In this document: positions 14,319-21,691 of the stretch, one piece after another
How positions within the stretch are numbered: the first letter of the stretch is position 1
Layout: every line of letters begins with the position of its first letter
Origin: Campylobacterota bacterium
Lineage (GTDB): Bacteria; Campylobacterota; Campylobacteria; Campylobacterales; Sulfurovaceae
Reading direction: 5' to 3'
Assembly: GCA_030595845.1 (NCBI GenBank)
Contig: JAUVCL010000002.1
Coordinates: 1 to 32,506 of the forward strand
Length of the DNA stretch: 32,506 bases
Translations under genes and position numbers: made by a program
The notes under the pieces: model-generated
Told to the model about the DNA's origin: nothing
Database searches by the model: none
Seen by the model: only the letters and a program-made list of their open reading frames with translations

Positions 14319-14648
14319 TTAGCTCTCCATCTCCAAAACATACCGCAGCACATTCCTACGCTGTTTAGTATCAAACTCTTTTAGGATCTCTACAATGCTT
14401 ACTATATCTGCGGGGAGATTACTAGAGTTGTATTGCATTGGGGCTTCTTCTACTTTATCCTCTAGTGGAAGTTTTGCTAGAGGGTGAACATGATGGCTAA
14501 TGATCATGCGCCATTTATCTGGGATGCGATTTCTTTTTACCCAACTTTCTAAATTTCTTTTATTTGTTTCCAATATATCGGCTAATTCTTGGTCTGTAGT
14601 CAGCTTAAGGGTTATTTTTGCCTGATTAAGTTCTTCTCTTGTATTCAT
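14319..14648 (-). CDS. CI-type repressor paralogue A (109 aa)
   Basis: First gene of the leftward immunity operon, with AAAGGAG before its ATG. HTH region DQELADILETNKRNLESWVK followed by RNRIPDKWRM, as in the Phage CI repressor N-terminal family. The C-terminal 35 residues (IVSIVEILKEFDTKQRRNVL) form helices suited to dimerisation. No protease domain, so induction must differ from classical LexA-like cleavage. It faces the Cro-like gene across the operator region 14671-14740 and is the likely master repressor of lysogeny. Confidence 0.8.
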   Translation of the reverse strand: MNTREELNQAKITLKLTTDQELADILETNKRNLESWVKRNRIPDKWRMIISHHVHPLAKLPLEDKVEEAPMQYNSSNLPADIVSIVEILKEFDTKQRRNVLRYVLEMES

Positions 14649-14692
14649 AATTGACTCCTTTCTTTTAAAAATCCTACAAATTTAGACAAATT

Positions 14693-14698
14693 ACTATA
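14693..14698 (-). promoter_or_regulatory. -10 box of the leftward repressor promoter
   Basis: TATAGT on the minus strand, 45 nt before the ATG at 14648 and next to the left operator half-sites. No good -35 at 17 bp, as often seen for maintenance promoters that need activation. Confidence 0.4.
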
Positions 14699-14704
14699 AA
14701 ATAC

Positions 14705-14733
14705 TTGACACATCCCTACATTTGTCGTATAAT
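14705..14733 (+). promoter_or_regulatory. Consensus early promoter (PR-like)
   Basis: TTGACA (14705-14710), a 17-bp spacer and TATAAT (14728-14733): a perfect sigma-70 consensus, the strongest in the window. It reads into the Cro-like gene and the early operon, and its -10 is overlapped by operator half-sites. Confidence 0.85.
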
Positions 14734-14800
14734 GTCGTAATAACATATTCAATTATAACATAAAAAGTACACGACAAAAAAATAAAGAGGAGATGAGAAG

Positions 14801-15022
14801 ATGGAACAAACTAGCAGTAAAAGAGTTCAGATCAGTAAGCAGATCAGAGAGGATTGGGGAACGGTGAAACACTTTTGTAAGAAGAATGACATCAACCACA
14901 ATACTTTTGATGTAGTGATGAATGGGGTCTATAAATCTAAACCGATTGCAAAAATACTTATAGCGTATGGGTACATCAAACATGCTGACGAACTTATGAA
15001 AGATAAAGCGGTAGGAGCGTAG
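14801..15022 (+). CDS. Cro-like regulator (73 aa)
   Basis: First gene right of the divergent operators, with AGAGGAGATG upstream. Small basic protein with an HTH-like centre (EDWGTVKHFCKKNDINHNTF, then DVVMNGVYKSK). Position opposite the CI-type genes under the consensus promoter is the main argument for a Cro role. The fold is inferred; no exact family was recognised. Confidence 0.6.
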   Translation: MEQTSSKRVQISKQIREDWGTVKHFCKKNDINHNTFDVVMNGVYKSKPIAKILIAYGYIKHADELMKDKAVGA

Positions 15023-15025
15023 CGT

Positions 15026-15760
15026 ATGAAAATGGCCATAAGAGGGAATGACCATAAACTACGTTGGCTTTCATGGGCTGAGTTGCCATTGTTGCAATGG
15101 TATAAAAAACGGTATAAAGTAAACCCTAGCGAATTTAAAGAGGTCGATGGGGTTTTATATAGAGAATGTACTAAATTAGATGCTACTGAAAAGTTAAGAA
15201 TACTCTTAAATAGCTGCTTACAAATCTCAGGTACAAAATATGCCTTGGCGCTTTGTCTATGTAATGGTGACAGGAGAAGTGCTACTTTTTACAAAACTTT
15301 GGAAGTACTCACTAAAAGAAATTTCACAGATAAGCAAGCATGGATAGAAGTTTTTGAAGATCATATAAAAGACTATGGTATAAAAGTGGCCATGGTCGAT
15401 GATGGTGTCACACATTGGGAAGAGATAAATGAGGAATGTTCAGTAAAGCCTTCTGTATTAAAATCATACTTCAGCAAAAAGCCTGAACTCTTTGAAAAAA
15501 TAGATAACCTAATTTTCTTTCTCCCTACTCACAACATCTTACTTGAAAATATGTTCTTTAGGTGCATTGAGCTTGCCGGTGGTGAATATGCCCTAGCCTC
15601 TGCACTCAGCACAGATCAACTCACACAAGAAAGACATCTTAAAAACTTTGAGCGCATGAGTTTTAAGCATAGTCAAAATTTCAAAACCTATTCAAAACTT
15701 TTCTCAAACTTCTTAGCACGCACACAAACTCTTTTTGAAGAAGAGGTGATCTATGCTTAG
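15026..15760 (+). CDS. Hypothetical early protein with an internal duplication (244 aa)
   Basis: Follows the Cro-like gene by 3 nt with AGGAG upstream. Two segments align: residues about 57-111 (CLQISGTKYALALCLCNGDR) and about 179-234 (CIELAGGEYALASALSTDQL). Both share the C-x4-G-x2-YALA pattern, reminiscent of YdaS-like HTH repeats. The spacing suggests a two-domain DNA-binding protein derived by tandem duplication. An origin-binding or regulatory role is possible given the primase downstream. Function unknown. Confidence 0.6.
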   Translation: MKMAIRGNDHKLRWLSWAELPLLQWYKKRYKVNPSEFKEVDGVLYRECTKLDATEKLRILLNSCLQISGTKYALALCLCNGDRRSATFYKTLEVLTKRNFTDKQAWIEVFEDHIKDYGIKVAMVDDGVTHWEEINEECSVKPSVLKSYFSKKPELFEKIDNLIFFLPTHNILLENMFFRCIELAGGEYALASALSTDQLTQERHLKNFERMSFKHSQNFKTYSKLFSNFLARTQTLFEEEVIYA

Positions 15761-15899
15761 AATAGTAAGTACACTAGGAAAGCGTTGTTTGGTATGTTCC
15801 GATGAAGTCATTTTTGAGGTTTTGCAAAAGTCCATTTTTCAAGGTACACGTACAGAGTGCGAAGCCTTTATAAAAAAGAGTGAGGCTAAACATGCATAA
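15753..15899 (+). CDS. Small hypothetical protein (48 aa)
   Basis: A 49-codon ORF that overlaps both neighbours by 8 bp (ATG 15753 inside the previous gene, stop past the primase ATG 15892), with GAAGAGGTGAT as SD. Three Cys, including CLVC. Coupled position makes it likely to be real; nothing further can be assigned. Confidence 0.55.
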   Translation: MLRIVSTLGKRCLVCSDEVIFEVLQKSIFQGTRTECEAFIKKSEAKHA

Positions 15900-18741
15900 C
15901 GATAACTGGTTTGAAAAAGCACGGTCCTATGATATGCCTTTGTTTTTGGAACAGGCATACATGATAGAAGTGAATAGGGCTAAAAAATGTATTTGTCCTT
16001 TTCATGATGATACAAAAGCTAGTTTAAGCCTTACAGAAAAAAGTGGGGAGTGGATATTTAACTGTTTTGTATGTGATTCCAAAGGTGACATAACCAATTT
16101 TGTAATGATGAAAGATAATTTGAATGCACTTGATGCAGTGAAAAAAATACTCATTCATCATGGAGAAAGTATAGAAGTAGGTGAGAAAAAAGAACTTACT
16201 GCAGCAGAGCTTGAAGAGATAGAAAAAAGAGCTGAAGAAGCAGCTAACAGAAAAGCTACAAAGATACAAGATGAAAAGAACCTTCAAAAGTCTGCACGTG
16301 TGCAGATGGCCAAAGCTTCAGAGGTCTATGCCCAAAATTTTTTTGATGCTTATGAGCAAGGCAATGAGGAGATCATTAAGATAGTAGAAGCTAAGTTCCC
16401 TCATATCTATAGTAACACTGAAATACGTGATCTTTATATGGGTTGGGATTATGAGAATGAATCACTGTGTTTGATAAACAGAAATTTGAACGGTGAGACT
16501 TTCAACATCAAAAGTGAAAAGCGTAAAGGCTTTTTTAAAGACTGGAAGTTTGGTGAGACATTTAAAGAATATGCGTTCCCTGGTAAATGGATAAGCTGGA
16601 AACATGCCACTGCTCATGCCTTTGGTTCTGACTTTATGGATGAGAGTGATAGCCGTGTTGTGATCTGTGAGGGTGAAAAAGATGCTATCAATCTTTTACT
16701 ACTTGGGATCAATGCTTTAACGCTTGGTGGGGTTACTACTTCATGGGAAGATCATAAGGAACTTTTGAAATATAAAAATGTTTTCATTTGGTTTGATCAT
16801 GATGAGGCTGGGTATATCAATGCTATTAAAAAACATAAAGAGTTATGTGAAGTAGCCAAAAGTTGTCAAGTGATATGGTTCTATAAGCTTGGTACTTTTG
16901 AAAACAAATATGACATCAGTGATTACATTACCGATAAGCAGATGATCAATAAAGAGCAAGTCTTTAAATCTATCATCTTTTCATCTTTCATACCTACTAA
17001 CTATGTGATCTATGAGCTTGAAGAGTATCTTGACTTAGATCAAAAATCTAATGTAGCTAAAGAACTGGCTGGGCTAAAAGAAGAAGAAGTACTTAGAGAC
17101 TTTAGTAAATGTAAATCACTCATCATAAATTCGGTAAAAGATGTACGTGGTGAAAAAGATGAAGAAGTTAAACTCATGCAGCACTTGGGGAAGCAACTTG
17201 AAAGCAGCCGGGTTAAAGAGGATCTTCAAAAACTCATCAACTCTCTTTTTACTGAAGACTCAGGTTTTTTAGGTTCTGAGCTTGCAAGCCTTAAAAAAGT
17301 CATACAGTTTAAAAAGTCTATGCTTACTGACTATAGACAGACTCACATTTATGACATGGTGAAAGAGCTTGAGCGTGCGACTCAAAGTGCTGGCTATTCA
17401 TTTGCTGTATATCGTGAAGTATTGTATTTTTGGACTGGTAATTACTTTTATGCGTTAGAAGACTGGGAGATAAAATCATTCATCATGAAAGAGTACTTGA
17501 GTGCTGCAAAGATAGACTTTAAAAAACAGACTGTGAAAACGCGTGACGAGATACTTCTTAACCTCTTTGGATGGTCACAAAACCTTGAAGCCTGGGTAGA
17601 GAATAACAAACGTGTTATCAATATGACTAACGGTGCTTTGATCATCCGTGCCAGTGGAAAGTACACTTTTAGGAATCATCATAAAAAACAAGACTGTGCC
17701 ATGAATATGCTTGGTTTTGCTTATGATGAAAAAGCTACTGCGCCAAAATGGAAAGTGTTTTTAAATCGTGTATTGCCTGACCAAAATGACCAGGACACAC
17801 TTATGGAGTTTATAGGTTACTGCCTACTTCCTTCTCATAATTATGAAAGTTTTTTATATCTGTACGGATCCAGTGGGGCAAATGGTAAATCAGTGGTACT
17901 TGCCGTGATACGTGACTTCTTCGCAAAAGAAAACATAAGTTACTTGCAACTTCACAATTTTGAGGGGCATGAGCTAGAGACACTTAGAAACAAGATTATC
18001 AATATAGGGTCTGAGATAGAGAGTGGTGGTGATATGCGTAAACAGATGTCCGTACTTAAAAACATGACTTCGGCTGAAGACTCTTTAACAGTAAACCCTA
18101 AAAATGAAAAACAGTTTACCATCCACCCAGAAGAAAAACCTAAGATGGTCTTTGCTGCTAACAAACTTGTGAAGAGTGGTGTAGATGATGGTGGTGTGCA
18201 AAGACGTATGATCTTACTTAACTTCAATCAAGAGATAAAAGATGGTGAAAAGATACGTGATCTACCTCTGAGACTTAGAGATGAAAAGCCTGGCATACTC
18301 AACATGGCCATAGAAGGCATGGTAAGACTCATCAAAAATAATGGGTTCTCTTTAAGTGAAGGCCGTGACAAGTTTATGGAGCAGTACAAGTCTGACATCA
18401 ACCCGGTTAGGGCATACATGAAAGAGTGTTTGGTTAAAGATAGTGGTCTTATGATAGCTAAGAAATTTGTTTATGCACATTACCAGGCGTGGTGTGATGA
18501 GAAAGGTCATAAAGCCTATGCATCGCCTACATTTTGGAGTAAATTTAAAGAACAGGAAAACTATGAAGAGATACGTCAACGGAAATATGAACATGATCTA
18601 TTGCCTGATCGCCATCCTTTTATAAAAGATTTTAGATTTATTCCTGATGCAGTTAGTGAGTTTGAAGTAGGAAACATGAAACTAAAAGTTGAGGATCACA
18701 ATATCTCACAAACACTGTTTTTACCTGTGGTAGTGGAGTAA
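15892..18741 (+). CDS. Primase-helicase (CHC2 zinc finger, TOPRIM, SF3 helicase)
   Basis: 949 aa from ATG 15892; an upstream GTG at 15880 is in frame. The N-terminus has a CHC2 primase zinc finger (CICPFHDD, then FNCFVCDSKGD). TOPRIM follows at about residues 255-320 (VVICEGEKDAINLLL and FIWFDHDEAG, giving the Glu and DxD-like metal ligands). The C-terminal half is a D5/P4-alpha-type superfamily 3 helicase: Walker A YGSSGANGKS near residue 657, then IINIGSEIES and MVFAANKL with the arginine-finger region VDDGGVQRRM. One protein therefore primes, unwinds and probably recognises the origin, as P4 alpha does. The iteron block directly downstream is its likely target. No DNA polymerase is encoded, so host polymerase is used. 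Confidence 0.93.
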   Translation: MHNDNWFEKARSYDMPLFLEQAYMIEVNRAKKCICPFHDDTKASLSLTEKSGEWIFNCFVCDSKGDITNFVMMKDNLNALDAVKKILIHHGESIEVGEKKELTAAELEEIEKRAEEAANRKATKIQDEKNLQKSARVQMAKASEVYAQNFFDAYEQGNEEIIKIVEAKFPHIYSNTEIRDLYMGWDYENESLCLINRNLNGETFNIKSEKRKGFFKDWKFGETFKEYAFPGKWISWKHATAHAFGSDFMDESDSRVVICEGEKDAINLLLLGINALTLGGVTTSWEDHKELLKYKNVFIWFDHDEAGYINAIKKHKELCEVAKSCQVIWFYKLGTFENKYDISDYITDKQMINKEQVFKSIIFSSFIPTNYVIYELEEYLDLDQKSNVAKELAGLKEEEVLRDFSKCKSLIINSVKDVRGEKDEEVKLMQHLGKQLESSRVKEDLQKLINSLFTEDSGFLGSELASLKKVIQFKKSMLTDYRQTHIYDMVKELERATQSAGYSFAVYREVLYFWTGNYFYALEDWEIKSFIMKEYLSAAKIDFKKQTVKTRDEILLNLFGWSQNLEAWVENNKRVINMTNGALIIRASGKYTFRNHHKKQDCAMNMLGFAYDEKATAPKWKVFLNRVLPDQNDQDTLMEFIGYCLLPSHNYESFLYLYGSSGANGKSVVLAVIRDFFAKENISYLQLHNFEGHELETLRNKIINIGSEIESGGDMRKQMSVLKNMTSAEDSLTVNPKNEKQFTIHPEEKPKMVFAANKLVKSGVDDGGVQRRMILLNFNQEIKDGEKIRDLPLRLRDEKPGILNMAIEGMVRLIKNNGFSLSEGRDKFMEQYKSDINPVRAYMKECLVKDSGLMIAKKFVYAHYQAWCDEKGHKAYASPTFWSKFKEQENYEEIRQRKYEHDLLPDRHPFIKDFRFIPDAVSEFEVGNMKLKVEDHNISQTLFLPVVVE

Positions 18742-18760
18742 ATGATGAAAAATAGCATTT

Positions 18761-19288
18761 TGTCCTCTCTGTCCTTAGCAAATTTGGCTGTTGTCCTTAG
18801 CAAAATATGCACCAAAGGACAACACAAACAACGGTGTGTGCGTACTTTCAAGAGTAAAAACGGCTTTTGTCCTCTTGTCCTTAGCAAATTGGCTTATTCA
18901 TACTGTAGATATTTTTTACTTACGAAATATTTTTACAGCTCTAATTGGCTCTTTTGGAGAGGACAAGAGGACAAAGAGAGAAAAAGGGTCTTTATGCCAC
19001 CTTAATACGGGCTTTACTCTGTCCTCTGCTTGAATTATTTGCTAAGGACAGGGTAAGGACAGTGAGGACAAAAAGGAAATTAGAAAAAATTACAAAAAAA
19101 CTGTAAAAATATTTTATTACAAAAAATATTTTTTACAGCTCTAATCTACTCTTTTGCTTGGAACACTTGGAACAGAGAGAGAAAAAGGGTCTATAGACCC
19201 CCATTCTAGGGGCTTTGCCCTGTGCCATGCAAAGTAAATTTGCATGGCACAGTCTTGGAACACCCTGGCACAGTAGAAAAAGTTAGAA
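18761..19288. other. Candidate replication origin with iterons and AT-rich blocks
   Basis: No credible gene between 18742 and 19307. The 13-mer TGTCCTTAGCAAA occurs at 18770, 18792 and 18876, and inverted at 19038-19050, with many extra TGTCCT/AGGACA hexamers. Two imperfect units lie 200 bp apart (18903-18991 and 19101-19192), each with an AT-rich inverted repeat (CTGTAAAAATATTT type), TTTTACAGCTCTAAT and GAGAGAAAAAGGGTCT. Unit 2 continues into GGGTCTATAGACCC (19187-19200), a 14-bp perfect hairpin with loop GTAAA (19220-19252), and repeats of TTGGAACA and TGGCACAG. Position after a P4-alpha-like gene suggests ori plus a crr-like second site. Confidence 0.6.
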
Positions 19289-19307
19289 AATTAAAAAGGA
19301 GAAAAAA

Positions 19308-19532
19308 ATGAAAGAAAATAAAATATTAGCTTACAAGGTTATAAAATTTAATCATAGCGACAACACAGTTGTTTTGTTGGGTGAGTTTAATTATTCCGAT
19401 GATGGGTATACAGCTGCTAGTTTATGTTGCCAAGAAGCCAAAGATGAAGACCCCTCACAAGATGAAGATTATTTATACACATTTGAAATAGTGAGTACAT
19501 ATAGATTTAATACAAAATTAGGAGATAAATAG
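19308..19532 (+). CDS. Small hypothetical early protein (74 aa)
   Basis: Opens the cluster after the origin block, with TTAAAAAGGAG before the ATG. Acidic beta-rich sequence (VVLLGEFNYSDDGYTAASLC) with a CC pair. It is followed after 1 nt by the Gp49-Tad2 fusion, so the two are co-translated. No family recognised; an accessory anti-defence or regulatory role is possible from context only. Its SD is complementary over 12 nt to the sRNA candidate at 22709-22821. Confidence 0.6.
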   Translation: MKENKILAYKVIKFNHSDNTVVLLGEFNYSDDGYTAASLCCQEAKDEDPSQDEDYLYTFEIVSTYRFNTKLGDK

Positions 19533-19533
19533 A

Positions 19534-20121
19534 ATGAGTAAAACATTTCAAATGATATTAAAAAAAGAGTTAGACGGTAATAACGGAAAAATACCTTTTT
19601 CATTTGTGCAGCACATGGCAGATATTGGTGAGACAAAATTTGTGCAGCTTACGCCAAATATGAGAGTGTGTGTGATCACTTTAACTACTGGTCATGAAGT
19701 CATTGGTGTAGCTCAAGTACTTGATGCTAAAAATGATGTTGAAGAGATAGGTAATAGTGTGGCTTATGAAAATGCAGTAAATGAACTTTGGAAACTTGAA
19801 GGATATTTGTTAAAGCAAAAGATTTATAACGGAAATATAAAAACCTCAAATATGAATTTTGGTCAAGCTATATCAGATATGAAGAAAGGTAAAAAAGTAG
19901 CTCGAAGTGGGTGGAATGGTAAGGGCATGTTTATTTATTATGTACCAGCAAATAAATATCCTATGAGTGGTAATACTCTTGAAACAATGAAAGGTATTTA
20001 TCCTGATGATTTAGTCCCTTATCAAGAATACACCGCTATGAAAACAGTTGATAATACCGTAGTGCCTTGGTTATGTTCACAATCTGATATGTATGCTGAA
20101 GATTGGGGGATTGTAGAATGA
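19534..20121 (+). CDS. Gp49-like domain fused to Tad2 (DUF2829) anti-Thoeris domain
   Basis: 195 aa with two clear domains. Residues about 35-93 match the N4 Gp49/Sf6 gene 66 family: MRVCVITLTTGHEVIGVAQV, then IGNSVAYENAVNELWKLEGY. Residues about 108-195 match DUF2829, known as Tad2: MNFGQAISDMKKGKKVARSG, WNGKGMFIYYVP, TAMKTVDNTVVPWLCSQSDM and AEDWGIVE. Tad2 proteins bind the cyclic signalling nucleotide of Thoeris defence (and related molecules) and so stop NAD-depletion immunity. The linker is short and the frame continuous, so this is a genuine fusion. The 3' end overlaps the exonuclease gene by 4 bp. Confidence 0.85.
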   Translation: MSKTFQMILKKELDGNNGKIPFSFVQHMADIGETKFVQLTPNMRVCVITLTTGHEVIGVAQVLDAKNDVEEIGNSVAYENAVNELWKLEGYLLKQKIYNGNIKTSNMNFGQAISDMKKGKKVARSGWNGKGMFIYYVPANKYPMSGNTLETMKGIYPDDLVPYQEYTAMKTVDNTVVPWLCSQSDMYAEDWGIVE

Positions 20122-20633
20122 AAAATATAATGATTGACCTTGAAACTATGGGGCAAAAAGGTAATGCAGCGATTATAGCTATTGGTGCAGTGTATTTTGA
20201 TAATAATGGTTTAGGGGATGAATTTTATGTTTTAGTCGATATTCAGAGTTGTGTTGATATTGGTATGGAAATAGATGCTTCTACTGTGATGTGGTGGATG
20301 AAACAAAGTGATGAAGCACGTTCTGCTTTTTCGGATAAAAGTTCGAGTATATTTTTAGCTCTTGACCATCTTAGAGAATTTATGGGAAGTAGCTCTGTAT
20401 TGTGGGGGAATGGTTCTGACTTTGATAATGTAATTTTAGCAAATGCTTATGACAAACTAAATCAACAATTACCTTGGAAGTTTTGGAATAGCAGATGTTA
20501 TAGAACAATGAAAAATATGTTTAAAGATGTAAAGATGGTGCGTGAAGGTGTACATCATAATGCGCTAAGTGATGCCATTACTCAAGCCAAACATCTTGTG
20601 AAAATCGTAAATGAAAAAGGTATTAAATTATGA
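20118..20633 (+). CDS. DEDD-family 3'-5' exonuclease
   Basis: 171 aa from ATG 20118, which overlaps the previous TGA (ATGA); a longer in-frame extension to 20103 is unlikely. Exo I: IMIDLETMGQKGNAAIIAIG (D7, E9). Exo II: VLWGNGSDFDNVIL. Exo III: VHHNALSDAITQAKHL with His and Asp. This is the Rv2179c-like/exonuclease VIII-type RNase H fold seen in many phages. It probably trims DNA or RNA ends during replication or recombination. An ATGA overlap couples it to the SSB-like gene. Confidence 0.85.
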   Translation: MKNIMIDLETMGQKGNAAIIAIGAVYFDNNGLGDEFYVLVDIQSCVDIGMEIDASTVMWWMKQSDEARSAFSDKSSSIFLALDHLREFMGSSSVLWGNGSDFDNVILANAYDKLNQQLPWKFWNSRCYRTMKNMFKDVKMVREGVHHNALSDAITQAKHLVKIVNEKGIKL

Positions 20634-21139
20634 GCCAAATAGGATTTGTAAAACAAGAGCAGCAGATCTTTAGAAAAGCTGGTGAAGAAGATAAGACGGT
20701 TAAATGGTTTGAGTGTCATTTTCGTGTGGCTGGTATGCGTCCTTTTAAAGCGAAGATGTCTGCTAACAAGAAAAAAGAGAAAGAGTCACAGCCTGACTTT
20801 TACATTTACTTACGTGCAAATGTAAACAAGGGTGATAAATTTAGAGATATCCGTATCGGTGCATTGTGGATCAAGAAGAAAGTATTTGATAATGTTGAAA
20901 AAACTTTCATGACTGGTAACGTGTTTATGGATTTTAAAGAGATCCCTATCACTGTATGGAAAGCAGAACCACGTTTTGAAGGTGAAGTGATCGAGTACTT
21001 GTATGATATCTCTATGATGAAAGATAAGCCTCAAGAAGATAATGCTGATACAGGTGGTGGATATGAAACTACCTATGAAGATGCCAACGGTAATGAAATC
21101 CCTCAAACAGATGAAAACGGTGAAGATATCCCATTTTAG
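20630..21139 (+). CDS. SSB-like DNA-binding protein (DUF736-like) with DIPF tail
   Basis: 169 aa. The first 120 residues are beta-rich (FECHFRVAGMRPFKAKMSAN, QPDFYIYLRANVNKGDKFRD, IRIGALWIKKKVF) with a DUF736-like pattern. The remainder is an acidic, Gly/Asn-rich tail that ends in GEDIPF. That ending is the hallmark of bacterial single-stranded DNA-binding proteins, which use the tip to recruit partners such as exonucleases and primases. Genes for an exonuclease and a primase lie in the same operon. The OB fold is inferred from the layout. Confidence 0.7.
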   Translation: MSQIGFVKQEQQIFRKAGEEDKTVKWFECHFRVAGMRPFKAKMSANKKKEKESQPDFYIYLRANVNKGDKFRDIRIGALWIKKKVFDNVEKTFMTGNVFMDFKEIPITVWKAEPRFEGEVIEYLYDISMMKDKPQEDNADTGGGYETTYEDANGNEIPQTDENGEDIPF

Positions 21140-21148
21140 GAGAATACT

Positions 21149-21349
21149 ATGAAAGATAATATTACGATGACACCACCTAAACGGTGGTTGCGTCCTGCTG
21201 ATCTTGCTGAAGAGTTTGGTATAGCAAAGGCTACACAAGATCAGATGAGAAGTGACGGTAGGATCCCCTACTCAAAGCGCGGTAAGTTTGTATTTTATGA
21301 TCGTGAGAAAATAGATGCATGGCTTGAAGATGCTGTGATGGTTAGTTGA
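21149..21349 (+). CDS. Excisionase-type HTH protein
   Basis: 66 aa, SD AGGAGAA. WLRPADLAEEFGIAKATQDQ, then SDGRIPYSKRGKFVFYDREK and IDAWLE give the MerR-like winged-helix pattern of the HTH_17/Xis/AlpA family. It lies upstream of the integrase, so it is probably the recombination directionality factor. It could equally be an AlpA-like activator. Confidence 0.8.
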   Translation: MKDNITMTPPKRWLRPADLAEEFGIAKATQDQMRSDGRIPYSKRGKFVFYDREKIDAWLEDAVMVS

Positions 21350-21559
21350 ATGTGGAGATTATTTAGATTTATATTTATAGGTAAATGGAATTATCCTAAA
21401 GAACATATATGTAAATGGAATTATCCTAAAGAACATATATGTAAATGGGAGATACTAAAAATCTATGAACGGAAGAGATTATCTAATGGCTCGGTTTATG
21501 CCATAGAATATCATTTAAAATGTTCTGAGTGTGGTGATATAAAAGTAAAGACAAGGTAA
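21350..21559 (+). CDS. Small zinc-ribbon-like protein with a tandem repeat (69 aa)
   Basis: Starts directly after the previous stop. Residues 11-32 hold KWNYPKEHIC twice and then KWEI. The C-terminal half has CSECG, so with the HIC residues it can build a Cys-rich zinc site. The pattern of HxCxW followed by CxxCG is like small DUF1660-type phage proteins, normally with one HxC unit; here a 30-bp duplication gives two. Confidence 0.5.
   Translation: MWRLFRFIFIGKWNYPKEHICKWNYPKEHICKWEILKIYERKRLSNGSVYAIEYHLKCSECGDIKVKTR
21381..21448 (+). repeat. 30-bp perfect tandem repeat, 2.3 copies
   Basis: Units 21381-21410 and 21411-21440 are identical, followed by 8 bases of a third. Each encodes KWNYPKEHIC in frame inside the 69-aa gene, so the number of copies can change without a frameshift. 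Identity of the copies implies a recent event. Confidence 0.9.
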
Positions 21560-21568
21560 AGGATGAAT

Positions 21569-21691
21569 ATGAAAAAGTTTATGAGAACACTTAGCGTATG
21601 GTTTGGTCGCGATACGTCAAGTGTTATAGGTTCTTTGGTTAAAAGAGAATGTAAGTATATCACACTAAATTTAAAAGGTGGTACAAGATGA
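21569..21691 (+). CDS. Small basic hypothetical protein (40 aa)
   Basis: ATG 21569 chosen for AAAGG 6 nt upstream; ATG 21563 is in frame. Sequence includes MKKFMRTLSVWFGRDTSSVI and a KYITLNLKGGTR end. The stop overlaps the next ATG by 4 bp. No family recognised. Confidence 0.5.
   Translation: MKKFMRTLSVWFGRDTSSVIGSLVKRECKYITLNLKGGTR

Larger units (their letters stand above)
14671..14740. promoter_or_regulatory. Divergent operator region with repeated half-sites
   Basis: Two operators in opposite orientation, each with two half-sites exactly 10 bp apart. Left: ACAAATT at 14676 and 14686. Right: TGTCGTA at 14723 and 14733. Read outward, the left one gives ATTTGTCTAAATTTGTAG and the right one ATTTGTCGTATAATGTCGTA, so they align. 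The right pair straddles the -10 of the rightward promoter. A further TTTGTCGT lies in reverse orientation at 14772-14779. Confidence 0.55.

Noticed and set aside
14771..14802. GACAAAAAAATAAAG as a seventh late-type promoter
   Set aside because: At 20 bp it meets GAAGAT, overlapping the ATG at 14801; no -10. It is more likely an operator-like site.
18742..19033. Two overlapping + strand ORFs (87 and 80 aa) after the primase
   Set aside because: They run through the iterons, giving Leu/Ser-rich repeats; the frames compete and the block is better read as an origin. The GGAGTAAATGATG in front leaves slight doubt.
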